From positions 1 to 64,000 of the forward strand of contig CAIZNI010000060.1 in NCBI GenBank assembly GCA_903934295.1: a DNA stretch of 64,000 bases, read 5' to 3'. This stretch comes from an uncultured beta proteobacterium (GTDB lineage: Bacteria; Pseudomonadota; Gammaproteobacteria; Burkholderiales; Burkholderiaceae_E). Below the pieces are notes generated by a model. The model searched no databases and was not told where the DNA came from. It was given only the letters and a program-made list of their open reading frames with translations. This document shows positions 1 to 7,942 of the stretch, one piece after another (within the stretch, counting starts at the first letter, position 1; each line of letters begins with the position of its first letter). The position numbers and the translations under genes were made by a program.

Positions 1-1033
1 CAGGCGCAGGGGCAGGGGCAGGGGCAGGGGCAGGGGCAGGGGCAGGGGCAGGGGCAGGCGTCGGCGTCGTTTGCGCCGCCGGAGCGGGTGCCGCCGCCGG
101 GGGCACCACCGGCACGACCGGCACCACCGGCGCCACCGGCGCCGTTACCGCCGCGACGATGAGGTTGCGATTGCCCCGGACCTGGATCGTCGACGGCAGC
201 TGGCCGCTGGCGCGGTACGGGCGCATCCGTTGATCGACCTTCGACTGGGCGCACACACGCAGTTCATCGATCGAGATCGCGCCATTTCGATTCAGGTCAC
301 CCGCATCGCCCAGCAGACACTGGCTCAGGGCGTGCGTTGCCAGCCCGCCCACTTCCTTGTCGTCCCAGCTGACCTCGTCGTGCCGCGCGGCGGCCACCTG
401 GACGAAATTCTCATCGTGCACGCCGAGCCGTTTCAGTTCGGCCATCAGGCTGCGCGTGCCCGTTTCGTTGACCGGCGCCTTGCAGGTGGCGGGGCCGGGT
501 GTCGAAAATTTCGGCGTGATCGAGTCATTTGCGCGCAAGGAGCGGGCGGCGCCCTGGATCAACGCGCCCGAGAAGCACGCATCAATGATCGCGATCACCT
601 TGTCGGCCTGGCGGCTGATCGGCTGCGTGTATTCGGCCAGTTCCGCCTCGGTCAGCATCTGGCCTTCATGGGTCGCCAGACCCTCCCGGCAGCCCTGGGG
701 GGTGTCGATTCGGGTGCCGTGCCCGCTGAAGTAGATCAGCACCCGGTCACCGGGGCGGACCCGGGCGCGAAGCGCCTGCATCTCGCTCAGGATGCGGGCG
801 CGGGTGGCCTGCCCGTCGCGCAGTTCGACGATGGCGCCCGCGTCCACACCCATGGCAGTCGCCATGCGTCGCGCGTTGACCAGATCCCTGGCCACGCCCG
901 GCAGCGGCGAGGCCGGCCACTGCGGCGCGTACTGGCCGATGCCGATGATCAGGGCGTGCCGGCCGGGTGCGCCGAATGCGGCGCCGGTAGCCAGCATCAG
1001 CAGCAGTGACAACCAGTGACGAAGGGCAGGCAA
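1..1033 (-). CDS. Secreted caspase-like (peptidase C14) protein with EF-hand-like loop and Pro-Ala tail, C-terminus outside window
   Basis: A minus-strand frame stays open from about 1033 to the window edge. It begins with a hydrophobic signal peptide (LSLLLMLATGAAFG), then a caspase fold starting HALIIGIGQY. The catalytic His lies in YFSGHGTRI (near 721) and the catalytic Cys in IIDACFSGA (near 577). Downstream is a 12-residue loop DLNRNGAISIDE (about 263-298) that matches an EF-hand calcium loop. The reading then becomes Val-Pro/Ala rich and ends in (Pro-Ala)n encoded by a hexamer repeat. The start is unsure: TTG at 1033 gives the best signal peptide, while ATG at 997 would shorten it. Neither has a clear Shine-Dalgarno. 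It is probably an exported cysteine peptidase of the metacaspase/orthocaspase type; the substrate is unknown. Confidence 0.8.
   Translation of the reverse strand, partial: MPALRHWLSLLLMLATGAAFGAPGRHALIIGIGQYAPQWPASPLPGVARDLVNARRMATAMGVDAGAIVELRDGQATRARILSEMQALRARVRPGDRVLIYFSGHGTRIDTPQGCREGLATHEGQMLTEAELAEYTQPISRQADKVIAIIDACFSGALIQGAARSLRANDSITPKFSTPGPATCKAPVNETGTRSLMAELKRLGVHDENFVQVAAARHDEVSWDDKEVGGLATHALSQCLLGDAGDLNRNGAISIDELRVCAQSKVDQRMRPYRASGQLPSTIQVRGNRNLIVAAVTAPVAPVVPVVPVVPPAAAPAPAAQTTPTPAPAPAPAPAPAPAPAPAP
7..58. repeat. Hexanucleotide tandem repeat encoding Pro-Ala repeats
   Basis: The unit CAGGGG is repeated about eight times without error. In the minus-strand frame of the caspase-like gene it is read as alternating Pro and Ala, so the repeat is coding and changes in unit number keep the frame. 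It runs close to the window edge, so its full length may not be seen. Confidence 0.9.
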
Positions 1034-1208
1034 GCGGATAGACCGTGAAAGTGTTCGGGATCCCGATGGTAGCGCGCGGCCACCGGTGCCGCACCGGGTC
1101 AACCGTTGACAAGCCGAAATCCGCCGCCGGGCGGTGCGTGCACCGTGAGGGAGCGCCCCATTCGTCGAGGCTGACGGCGCAACCGCCGCCTCGAGCCCCG
1201 AGCCCCGT

Positions 1209-2180
1209 TCAGCGTGTCTCGTCCAGCGCCCGGCCGGCGCCGATCAGCGCCGGCGAGTCACCCGTCGCAATCAAAAAGGTGGGGATTGCCGCCAGGTAGC
1301 CGCTGAAGCGCCCCTTGGACTCGAAGCGTTCGCGGAACACCGACGCTGCCAGTTCGTCCGCCATCCGGGGCACGATGCCCCCGCCCAGGAAGACGCCGCC
1401 CTGCGCCCCGAGCGTCAGCGCGAGATTGCCGGCAACGCCGCCGAGAAAGCCGCAGAACAGGTCCAGCGCCGCGGCGCTGTCGGCGTCGGAGCCGTCCCTG
1501 GCGCTGGCCAGCACCTGCGCCGGTGTGCGCTCGTCGGCGGGCTGACCGGCCAGCTCGCGGCAGGCCAGCCGCAGATTCACAAGACCGGGACCCGACAGCG
1601 CCCGCTCCGCCGACACATGGCCGAAGCGCCGCCGCAGGATGTCGATCACCGCCGCGTCCCGTTCATCGGCCGCGGCCAGGGTCACATGACCGCCTTCGCC
1701 GCTGATCGGTATCCAGCCTGCGTCACCCGACGCCAGCAGGCCCGACACGCCCAGTCCGGTGCCAGGACCCAGCACCGCCAGCGGCGAGCGGGCCATCGCC
1801 TGCCCCCCGCCGATCTGGCGCAGACCCGACAGTGGCAGGGCGGGCAGCGCCAGTGCCAGCGCGGTGAAGTCGTTGATCACGACCAGATGCGCCAGACCCA
1901 GCGACTGGCGCAGTCCGCTGATCGAGAACGACCAGTGGTGGTTGGTCATCTGCACCCGGTCGCCGGTGACCGGATTGGCGATGCCGATCGCCCCGGCGCG
2001 GGGAGCCTCACGCGAATGCGTGCTGAGGTAGTGGCGGATTGCCTGTTCGATCGACGCGTGCTGTGCGCAGGGAAGGCTCGCGACATCGACGATCGGCCGG
2101 TCGGCTGCCTGCTGCCAGGCAAAGCGCGCGTTGGTGCCGCCGATATCGCCGAGCAGGCGTGGATACAGGTGTGGGTTCAT
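1209..2180 (-). CDS. glk: Glucokinase
   Basis: 323 residues, the usual length of the proteobacterial Glk family. The N-terminus LLGDIGGTNARFAW is the phosphate-binding motif. GPGTGLGVSGL (about 135-145) and the substrate loop GEGGHV follow, and LGGGIVPRM near the C-terminus completes the ROK/Glk fold. The enzyme phosphorylates free glucose to glucose-6-phosphate in the cytoplasm. Its position beside a beta-glucan locus and the Entner-Doudoroff genes suggests it handles glucose released by the GH1 beta-glucosidase at 10776-12143. It is separated from the lipoprotein gene upstream by a terminator-like hairpin, so it is probably transcribed from its own promoter. No TGAAAGCGCTTTCA operator lies in front of it. 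Confidence 0.95.
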   Translation of the reverse strand: MNPHLYPRLLGDIGGTNARFAWQQAADRPIVDVASLPCAQHASIEQAIRHYLSTHSREAPRAGAIGIANPVTGDRVQMTNHHWSFSISGLRQSLGLAHLVVINDFTALALALPALPLSGLRQIGGGQAMARSPLAVLGPGTGLGVSGLLASGDAGWIPISGEGGHVTLAAADERDAAVIDILRRRFGHVSAERALSGPGLVNLRLACRELAGQPADERTPAQVLASARDGSDADSAAALDLFCGFLGGVAGNLALTLGAQGGVFLGGGIVPRMADELAASVFRERFESKGRFSGYLAAIPTFLIATGDSPALIGAGRALDETR

Positions 2181-2216
2181 TCGATGCGGGGCCCGTTCGT
2201 CCCCCCGGATGATAAA

Positions 2217-2244
2217 GGCCGCCAGCCCCGGGGGGGTGGCGGCC
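2217..2244 (-). terminator. Intrinsic terminator of the lipoprotein gene
   Basis: GGCCGCCA and TGGCGGCC form an 8-bp stem with a GC-rich loop. Read on the minus strand it is followed by TTTATC. It sits after the lipoprotein stop codon and before the glk start. Confidence 0.65.
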
Positions 2245-2315
2245 TGCTGTCGGCTGCGGATCAGGCGCGCTGACCGGCGAACGCGTCGCCGGGCAGCGCC
2301 CGCTGCGCCAGACGA

Positions 2316-3857
2316 TCAGTTGCTGAAGGTGATCGGGCCCACGTTCAGACCGTTCGGGAAGTTGCCCGAGCCATCGCCACCGGCGGTGTACTGCAGGTTG
2401 CTGCCGAGCACCTGGAAGTGGACTTCCTTGACGCCGGCCGCCAGGATCGCCGCGGCGTTGGCGTAGGTGCAGGCGGTCTGGATCGTGAAGGCATTGAGAG
2501 CCAGGGTGTACGACGCGACGCCCAGGGCACCCGACGCGGTCACGGTGGATTTCAGCTCGGTGGTGCAGCCGGCGGCGGTCGGCCCTTTCAGGATCACGGT
2601 GAACGTGGGTTGGCGAACGATCATCTGGTCGTTGCCCCACAGCGCGAAGGTGATTTTCGACAGGCCGGTCATCGAGGCCGAGCCATTGGCCGGTGCCTTG
2701 ACGAACGCGCCGAAGCCCCAGGGCTTGGTCGCGGTGTTGACGCCGTAGCCGAAGTAGAAGCTCGGGGTGGAGTCAGCCGACGCCACGCCATTCCACCAGA
2801 ACTGGGTCGGCACCGAGTCGTCGATGTAGGTCCCTGCATCACCGTTCTCGACGGACTTCCAGGCGTTGCCGCTGGCCGCGTAGTTGCTGGCGAACTTCAG
2901 CGAGACCGGTGCGACGGCCGTCGACGCCACGTACTTCAGTTCATCGAAGTAGTAGGTCTTGTCGACCTGGGTCATGAAGCCGGGGAACAAACTGATCCGG
3001 TTGTAGACCGCGGTCGGATCGAAAGCGCCGGCGCTGGGTGCCGCGAAGTTGAAGCTCAGCGTTTCCCAGGCGTTGGCCTTGGTGGTGAGGGCTTGGGCTT
3101 CCATGTTCTGGCCGCCGTTGGCTGCGTTTTCCACCTTGAGCATGATCTTCTCGCCCACCGCCGGCGAGTAGACGCGCAGCGTGATGACCTTGGTCGAGCT
3201 CAGGTCGATCGCGGTGACGGTCTTGGCTGTGGCATCGGAGGTGTAGATCGTGGCGCCGGCCCAGGGCTGACCCGAGGCCTGTTTGACCAGCTTGGCGACC
3301 TTGTTGGCGGCGTTCAGCGGGTCGTTGGCGACGGCTGCCGACAGCAGACCCTCGAAGGCTTCGAACTGGACGTTCGCGGCGTCGAAGGCGATGCAGGGTG
3401 CGGCGGTGCAGGTGTCGGTGCTGCCCGGAATCACCACGACCGTGTTGAAGGCCTGCTGCAGCGAGGCGGCCGCGGTGTTGTTGTTGCTGGCGAGGTCGGC
3501 GAACTTGGCCGCGGCGACGCTGACGTCGATCGTGCCGGTGGTGTCGGCCGCCGGGGTGACCACCAGCGTGGCGAGCGTGCCGCTGGTTCGCGTGAACGCG
3601 CCTTTGGTGCCGCCGGTCACGGTGATGTCATCGGTGATGAAGCTGGAGCCGACGTCTTCGCTGAAGGTGAAGGTGAAGGTGACCGGGCCGGTGGCGGTGG
3701 CTGCGCTCACATCCTTGGTGATCGCCACGGTGGGCGGCGTGGTGTCGGCCGCGGCCGGCGGGGCGCCGGCATCGCCGCCGCCGCCGCACGCCGTGACGAG
3801 CAGGGAAGCTGCCAGGGTGCCGGCGGCCAGGGATGTTTGTCTCCAGATCTTGTTCAT
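2316..3857 (-). CDS. Lipoprotein with Ig-like and carbohydrate-binding-like modules (putative surface beta-glucan-binding protein)
   Basis: 513 residues. The ATG at 3857 is preferred because it has an AGGAAGA Shine-Dalgarno and opens a lipoprotein signal peptide with lipobox LVTAC, followed by a Gly-rich spacer. Residues about 38-135 form a bacterial Ig-like domain (TPPTVAITKDV and a later TFSEDVG motif). The next module (about 145-310) has the pattern FEAFEG, NDPLNAANKVAKLVK and WAGATIY, like CBM-type modules of beta-glucan-degrading systems. A second beta-rich region ends in PITFSN. No catalytic motif is visible. The operator and promoter at 3970-4016 place it in the LacI regulon, so a role in holding glucan at the cell surface is inferred, not shown. 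Confidence 0.7.
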   Translation of the reverse strand: MNKIWRQTSLAAGTLAASLLVTACGGGGDAGAPPAAADTTPPTVAITKDVSAATATGPVTFTFTFSEDVGSSFITDDITVTGGTKGAFTRTSGTLATLVVTPAADTTGTIDVSVAAAKFADLASNNNTAAASLQQAFNTVVVIPGSTDTCTAAPCIAFDAANVQFEAFEGLLSAAVANDPLNAANKVAKLVKQASGQPWAGATIYTSDATAKTVTAIDLSSTKVITLRVYSPAVGEKIMLKVENAANGGQNMEAQALTTKANAWETLSFNFAAPSAGAFDPTAVYNRISLFPGFMTQVDKTYYFDELKYVASTAVAPVSLKFASNYAASGNAWKSVENGDAGTYIDDSVPTQFWWNGVASADSTPSFYFGYGVNTATKPWGFGAFVKAPANGSASMTGLSKITFALWGNDQMIVRQPTFTVILKGPTAAGCTTELKSTVTASGALGVASYTLALNAFTIQTACTYANAAAILAAGVKEVHFQVLGSNLQYTAGGDGSGNFPNGLNVGPITFSN

Positions 3858-3969
3858 TTCGTCTCTTCCTGACGGATGGATGTCGTTCGATGGTGCCGGG
3901 ACGGGTCGGGGCGCAAAGGGCGCTCCGGTCGATCCGGCGTTCATGAGTCCCGCTGGCCTTGTGTTTTTC

Positions 3970-4016
3970 TGAAAGCGCTTTCAGACAATGTTAAATCGAA
4001 GCCCGAAACTTCGCAA
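3970..4016 (-). promoter_or_regulatory. Promoter and LacI-type operator of the lipoprotein gene
   Basis: The perfect palindrome TGAAAGCGCTTTCA occupies 3970-3983. Upstream on the minus strand are a -10-like TAACAT (3988-3993) and a -35-like TTGCGA (4011-4016) with a 17-bp spacer. The operator would cover the transcription start, as expected for repression. Confidence 0.75.
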
Positions 4017-4057
4017 CGGGTATGACGAGCGTGTGACAGGCGCCGCGGCGAGAGGGG

Positions 4058-6331
4058 CTATTTCCCGCCCGCGCGTCCCAGGGTGCGCGGCGGGACGGTC
4101 ATCTGCGTGCCGTCGCTGAAGCGCACCGCGATCGCCGTCGGTCCCGCGTTGTAGGCCAGATAGGTGCGCCGGCCGTCGGGCCGCCGGAAAACCGAAAACA
4201 GGGGGGTGTCCGCCACCACGCTGAAGTCCGGCGGACCCATCTCGTCCAGGCTGAGCAGCCAGTGCAGCGCGTGCGTGCGGGTGTCGCCGAGTTCGACCGA
4301 TCCCCAGCGCTCCCACTGGCCCAGCGCCGCGGGCGGATCGGCCAGCGCGAGGTACTTGGCGAACAGGTCCTGCCAGATGTCGGGCGGGTCGGCGCGCTTC
4401 AGGCGCGCGCTGTAGATCTCGGTCTCGGGCTTGAGCGTCGCCAGGCTGCGCCGCACGAAGCGCGGATCGCGCCCGAGGTAGGTCGACGCGGTGGTGATCG
4501 GCAGCAGGTTGATGCCCTTGATCTGGCGCGGCTCGTCGGTCCACCAGGTGTTGTGCGAGTACTTGCCGCCGAACAGCATGCTGACCTCGGCGCTGCGGTA
4601 TTCCGGGGGCAGCACCTGGCCGTGGATGTCGAACCAGTAGTGGTTCGCCGCCTCGATCTCGGTGGTGAACAGGTAGATGCCCGCGTCGCGCAGTTCCCGG
4701 TTGCCGGTGACCTCGCCCCACAGGATCAGCGCCGCCCAGGCGTTGACCGCCTCCGAGGACGCTTCCTGGTTGTTGCCGTGATCGCCCAGGCCGATGCCGG
4801 AGGCCCAGGAATGGCCCTCGTAGGCATCGAAGGTACGCAGGAACGGGAAGTCGGCGCGGCCGCGCTGCAAGGTGGCAATGTCGGCCACCAGCAGGTCGAC
4901 CATGCCGCCCCACTGGTCGCGCGCGGCCCACGCCGGATCGCGCAGCGCGATCTCGGCCATCGCGCGGATCCAGTAGCCGTAGTGGAAGTGGTGGTCGTTG
5001 AGCTGCTGGACGCTGAAGTACTCCTCGGGGTAGGCCACCACCGTCCCCACTGCCTTGTCGTAATGGAAGTAGGTCTTGCGGCTCTCGCCCGAGAACCAGG
5101 ATTCGATGCGCCCGCGCAGCAGCTTGAGCAGTTCGTCGCGCGCCGCCAGATCGCCCTGCTGCTCGACCACATCCATCAGCTTCACGATGCGCTGCAGCCC
5201 CTTGCCCTGCCAGTAGGGGCCGGTGCCGATCTCGAGCATCATTCGCCGGGCATTGCGCAGATCGGTCTTCATCACGCTGCGCAGGTCGTCGCTGCGGGCC
5301 GACGCGCCGACCCCCGGCCAGAAGGGGACGAACCCGGTGTAGGTGGCGGTGGTGCGGAACTGTGTTCCCGCCAGCAGCTTGATCCGGCCACGCAGGGTGT
5401 CATAGCTCGCGCCCAGCCGGTCGGCGACCGATGCGTTGCCGAACCACTGGTGCGGGTACAACCCCAGCAGCGGCCGCTGCTCGTCGCCCTCCATTGCCCG
5501 GGTGGTGGCGGTGAAGGTGGTCTGGACCTGGCTCGTGGCCGGGTCATAGCGCCAATCGGCACGGGTGTCCTGCACGAAGGCGTGGGCGTGCCGGGTGAAC
5601 AGGCGCAGCGTGTCGGCCTGCTCATCGGGCAGCGCGGCCGCGCTGAAATAGCCCGCGCCGGCCGGCAAACGCCCGATCCACTCGGTGGGCGAGACCGCTT
5701 CCCAGCGAACGCCGGTCGGTCCGAACACCGCATAGGCCTTGCCCTTGAAGCGCAGCGCCAGCACGCGGGCGTCCATCGCGGCCTCGACGCGCTCGCCGGC
5801 GGCCGGCAGGCGCACGCGCACATCGCCGCGCGACAGCTGAAAATAGGCGTAGGGGCTGCCGTGTCCGACGGTGACCATCATCCGGTCGGCTCCGCGCGCC
5901 ATCTCGATGTCGATCGTCCAGTCGCTCGCCTTGGCCAGCCGGGCGGGCTCGGGGTCGAAGGCCACCGGCGAGAGCACCAGCGGGTCCTGGTGCGGGTAGT
6001 GGATCTCGACGTCGCGCCGCTCGGTGGGAACCACCAGGCGCGAGGGCAGGGCCATTTCCAGGCCGGCGGGGCCGGCCCGAACCGTCAGCGGCTGCGCATA
6101 CAGCACCGAGGGCTTCGGATCGAAGATCAGCGACGAATACCACTGGTTGGTCTGGGCGGCGGTGCCTTGCATCGCCGGCGTTCGCATCGTCGCGCGGGGC
6201 ACGGGCAGATCGCTGCCGCGCGGGCTGGCAAGATAGGCGCCTGCGCCCGTCTTGACCGGTTGCGCGAGGGTCTCGGGGGCGACCAGGAGGGCGACCAGAG
6301 CGGCAATTGCGCCGGCGTGCAGGAGCTTCAT
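4058..6331 (-). CDS. Glycoside hydrolase family 81 endo-beta-1,3-glucanase
   Basis: 757 residues with an N-terminal Sec signal peptide ending near ETLAQ. The N-terminal beta-sandwich carries NQWYSSLIF and the core has TYTGFVPFWPGVG. Residues about 444-460 (NDHHFHYGYWIRA) hold the family Asp, and about 518-531 (NNQEASSEAVNAW) hold the paired Glu residues, after the conserved HSWASG. GH81 enzymes cut internal beta-1,3 bonds of laminarin or callose with inversion. Export suggests action in the periplasm or outside the cell. It is transcribed divergently from the porin, with a LacI-type operator inside its promoter spacer. Confidence 0.9.
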   Translation of the reverse strand: MKLLHAGAIAALVALLVAPETLAQPVKTGAGAYLASPRGSDLPVPRATMRTPAMQGTAAQTNQWYSSLIFDPKPSVLYAQPLTVRAGPAGLEMALPSRLVVPTERRDVEIHYPHQDPLVLSPVAFDPEPARLAKASDWTIDIEMARGADRMMVTVGHGSPYAYFQLSRGDVRVRLPAAGERVEAAMDARVLALRFKGKAYAVFGPTGVRWEAVSPTEWIGRLPAGAGYFSAAALPDEQADTLRLFTRHAHAFVQDTRADWRYDPATSQVQTTFTATTRAMEGDEQRPLLGLYPHQWFGNASVADRLGASYDTLRGRIKLLAGTQFRTTATYTGFVPFWPGVGASARSDDLRSVMKTDLRNARRMMLEIGTGPYWQGKGLQRIVKLMDVVEQQGDLAARDELLKLLRGRIESWFSGESRKTYFHYDKAVGTVVAYPEEYFSVQQLNDHHFHYGYWIRAMAEIALRDPAWAARDQWGGMVDLLVADIATLQRGRADFPFLRTFDAYEGHSWASGIGLGDHGNNQEASSEAVNAWAALILWGEVTGNRELRDAGIYLFTTEIEAANHYWFDIHGQVLPPEYRSAEVSMLFGGKYSHNTWWTDEPRQIKGINLLPITTASTYLGRDPRFVRRSLATLKPETEIYSARLKRADPPDIWQDLFAKYLALADPPAALGQWERWGSVELGDTRTHALHWLLSLDEMGPPDFSVVADTPLFSVFRRPDGRRTYLAYNAGPTAIAVRFSDGTQMTVPPRTLGRAGGK

Positions 6332-6372
6332 GTCCGTTTCTCTTTCAAACCTGGCGGTGAGTGCGATCCGCG

Positions 6373-6401
6373 ATCATATTGAAAGCGCTTTCATGGATCA
6401 A
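6373..6401 (-). promoter_or_regulatory. GH81 promoter with LacI-type operator in the spacer
   Basis: On the minus strand TTGATC (6396-6401) and TATGAT (6373-6378) are separated by 17 bp. The palindrome TGAAAGCGCTTTCA (6380-6393) lies within that spacer. A bound repressor would block RNA polymerase. Confidence 0.8.
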
Positions 6402-6417
6402 TTCCAATTTCGGGCGG

Positions 6418-6463
6418 TTGACTGGGGTCATCACAATCGTCTACCCTTTTGAAAGCGCTTTCA
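6418..6463 (+). promoter_or_regulatory. Porin/GH17 promoter with LacI-type operator
   Basis: TTGACT (6418-6423), an 18-bp spacer and TACCCT (6442-6447) form a promoter-like pair. TGAAAGCGCTTTCA (6450-6463) follows at once and would cover the start point. This operator is 70 bp, centre to centre, from the one in the divergent GH81 promoter. Confidence 0.75.
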
Positions 6464-6480
6464 TCGTTCGACGGAACCCC

Positions 6481-7917
6481 ATGCCGACTCTCTTCTCCCT
6501 TCGCGGAATCGCGCGCGCGATTTCTCGCGATCGTTCGCCCGCGAGCGCCCCCCTGTCGAGTCCCCTGATCTCGAGCGCCCGGATGCTCCCCACGCGCCGT
6601 CTGCGGCCCTCGGGTGCGTGGCAGCGGCTTCGCGCCAGCGCTCTTTTGCGCGCCGGCCTCGCGCTGGCCGGGTTGTCCCTGACCGGTGCCAGCCAGGCGG
6701 TCGACTTCGGTCCTTTCTTCATCACGGGATTCGCGAAGGTCGAGTATCAGCGCGGCAGCAACCATTGCCCGAACTGCCAGCGCTTTCCCGGTCAGGACAA
6801 GCAGCGCCTGTGGGCCGACGAGCTCGTTCCCGGCACCCCCTACGGCACGCGCAGTACCCGCGTCACCCTGTTCCAGCCCTACCTGGGCGCCCGGTTCGAC
6901 CTGGGCCAGGGGTTCAAGGTCGAGGGCCTGCTCAGCCAGCGCTGGCGCGACGGCAAGGAAGACATCCCGGGCTTCTACTATGCCAAGAACGTGGCCCTCA
7001 GCCACGAGGATTTCGGCAGCGTGCGGGTGGGCGCGATGACCACCCGGGCCTGGAGCATTGCCGATTTCCCCTACGGCACGAACCTCGGCGTGGCCGAGTC
7101 GTGGGGATCCAGCGGTGCGGGTTACGGTCTGCTCACCAACGCGCTGCGCTACACCTCGCGCCGGCTCGACGTCGCGCAGGGCGATCTCGTGCTGGAGGCC
7201 ACCTACGACCGCGGCAACACCGACTTCCGGATCAACAAGCCCCGGTTCATCGAGCTCTTCGGGCAGTATTACCGCGGCGATCTGGTGATCGATGCCATGT
7301 ACCAGGACTCCCGCAACGGCAACCCGCAGGCCTGGGGCCATGGGCCCTTCACCGGCCTGACCCCCTCGTCCACCGACGATGCCAAGCTCGGCGGATCCGG
7401 ACAGAGCATCGCGATGGCCATGGCGCGCTACCAGGTCGATTCGAAGCTCGAGCTCACCGGGGGTGTGCGGCGCAACCGCTGGAGCGGCGCCTACGCGGTG
7501 ATCACCCAGCCGGGCGCCTCGGCCCAGTGGAACAACATGTTCAACGTTGACTGGAACGGCACGCTGGGCGGCGTCGCCAATCCGGGCTATCCGGCCACCT
7601 CGGTTGACCTGCTGCTCGGCGCCCGGTATCGCATGGGCAAGTGGATCGCGTCGACCGGCATGGTCTACCTGGGCAAGGCCAGCACCGCCAATCCCAGCGA
7701 GCGCGGCCAGAGCAATTCCGCGCTGATCAACACCGCCGTCCTGCACTACGACTTCGGCAACGGTCTGGGCTTCTACGGCCTCGCCGGCCTCGTCCATTTC
7801 GGGCAGAAGGGCCTGTCTCCGATGTCGATGCCCGGCAACTCGGCGTTCACCAATGTCGATTCGCGGGTGACGCGATCCGGCAACTGGGTCGGCGCCGGTG
7901 TGGTCTACGTGTTCTGA
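6481..7917 (+). CDS. Outer-membrane porin-like beta-barrel, putative beta-glucan oligosaccharide channel
   Basis: 478 residues from the ATG at 6481; ATG at 6583 is an alternative that starts nearer the hydrophobic signal segment (RAGLALAGLSLTGASQA). The mature part starts VDFGPFFITGFAKVEYQRG and consists of alternating amphipathic strands with many Tyr, Trp and Gly. It ends in GNWVGAGVVYVF, a terminal Phe typical of outer-membrane barrels. A CPNC pair near the mature N-terminus is unusual for a porin. The gene is 25 bp upstream of the GH17 gene and both probably share the LacI-controlled promoter. Uptake of beta-glucan fragments is inferred from context. Confidence 0.75.
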   Translation: MPTLFSLRGIARAISRDRSPASAPLSSPLISSARMLPTRRLRPSGAWQRLRASALLRAGLALAGLSLTGASQAVDFGPFFITGFAKVEYQRGSNHCPNCQRFPGQDKQRLWADELVPGTPYGTRSTRVTLFQPYLGARFDLGQGFKVEGLLSQRWRDGKEDIPGFYYAKNVALSHEDFGSVRVGAMTTRAWSIADFPYGTNLGVAESWGSSGAGYGLLTNALRYTSRRLDVAQGDLVLEATYDRGNTDFRINKPRFIELFGQYYRGDLVIDAMYQDSRNGNPQAWGHGPFTGLTPSSTDDAKLGGSGQSIAMAMARYQVDSKLELTGGVRRNRWSGAYAVITQPGASAQWNNMFNVDWNGTLGGVANPGYPATSVDLLLGARYRMGKWIASTGMVYLGKASTANPSERGQSNSALINTAVLHYDFGNGLGFYGLAGLVHFGQKGLSPMSMPGNSAFTNVDSRVTRSGNWVGAGVVYVF

Positions 7918-7942
7918 TCCGGCCAGTCTTCAGGTAATCGAC

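Noticed and set aside
7-58. Short direct repeats considered as a CRISPR or regulatory repeat array
   Set aside because: The period is 6 bp without spacers and it is read in frame as Pro-Ala by the caspase-like gene.
2418-3872. A Gly/Arg-rich plus-strand frame opposite the lipoprotein gene
   Set aside because: The minus-strand frame has a lipoprotein signal, Shine-Dalgarno and domain structure; the plus frame is a low-complexity shadow.
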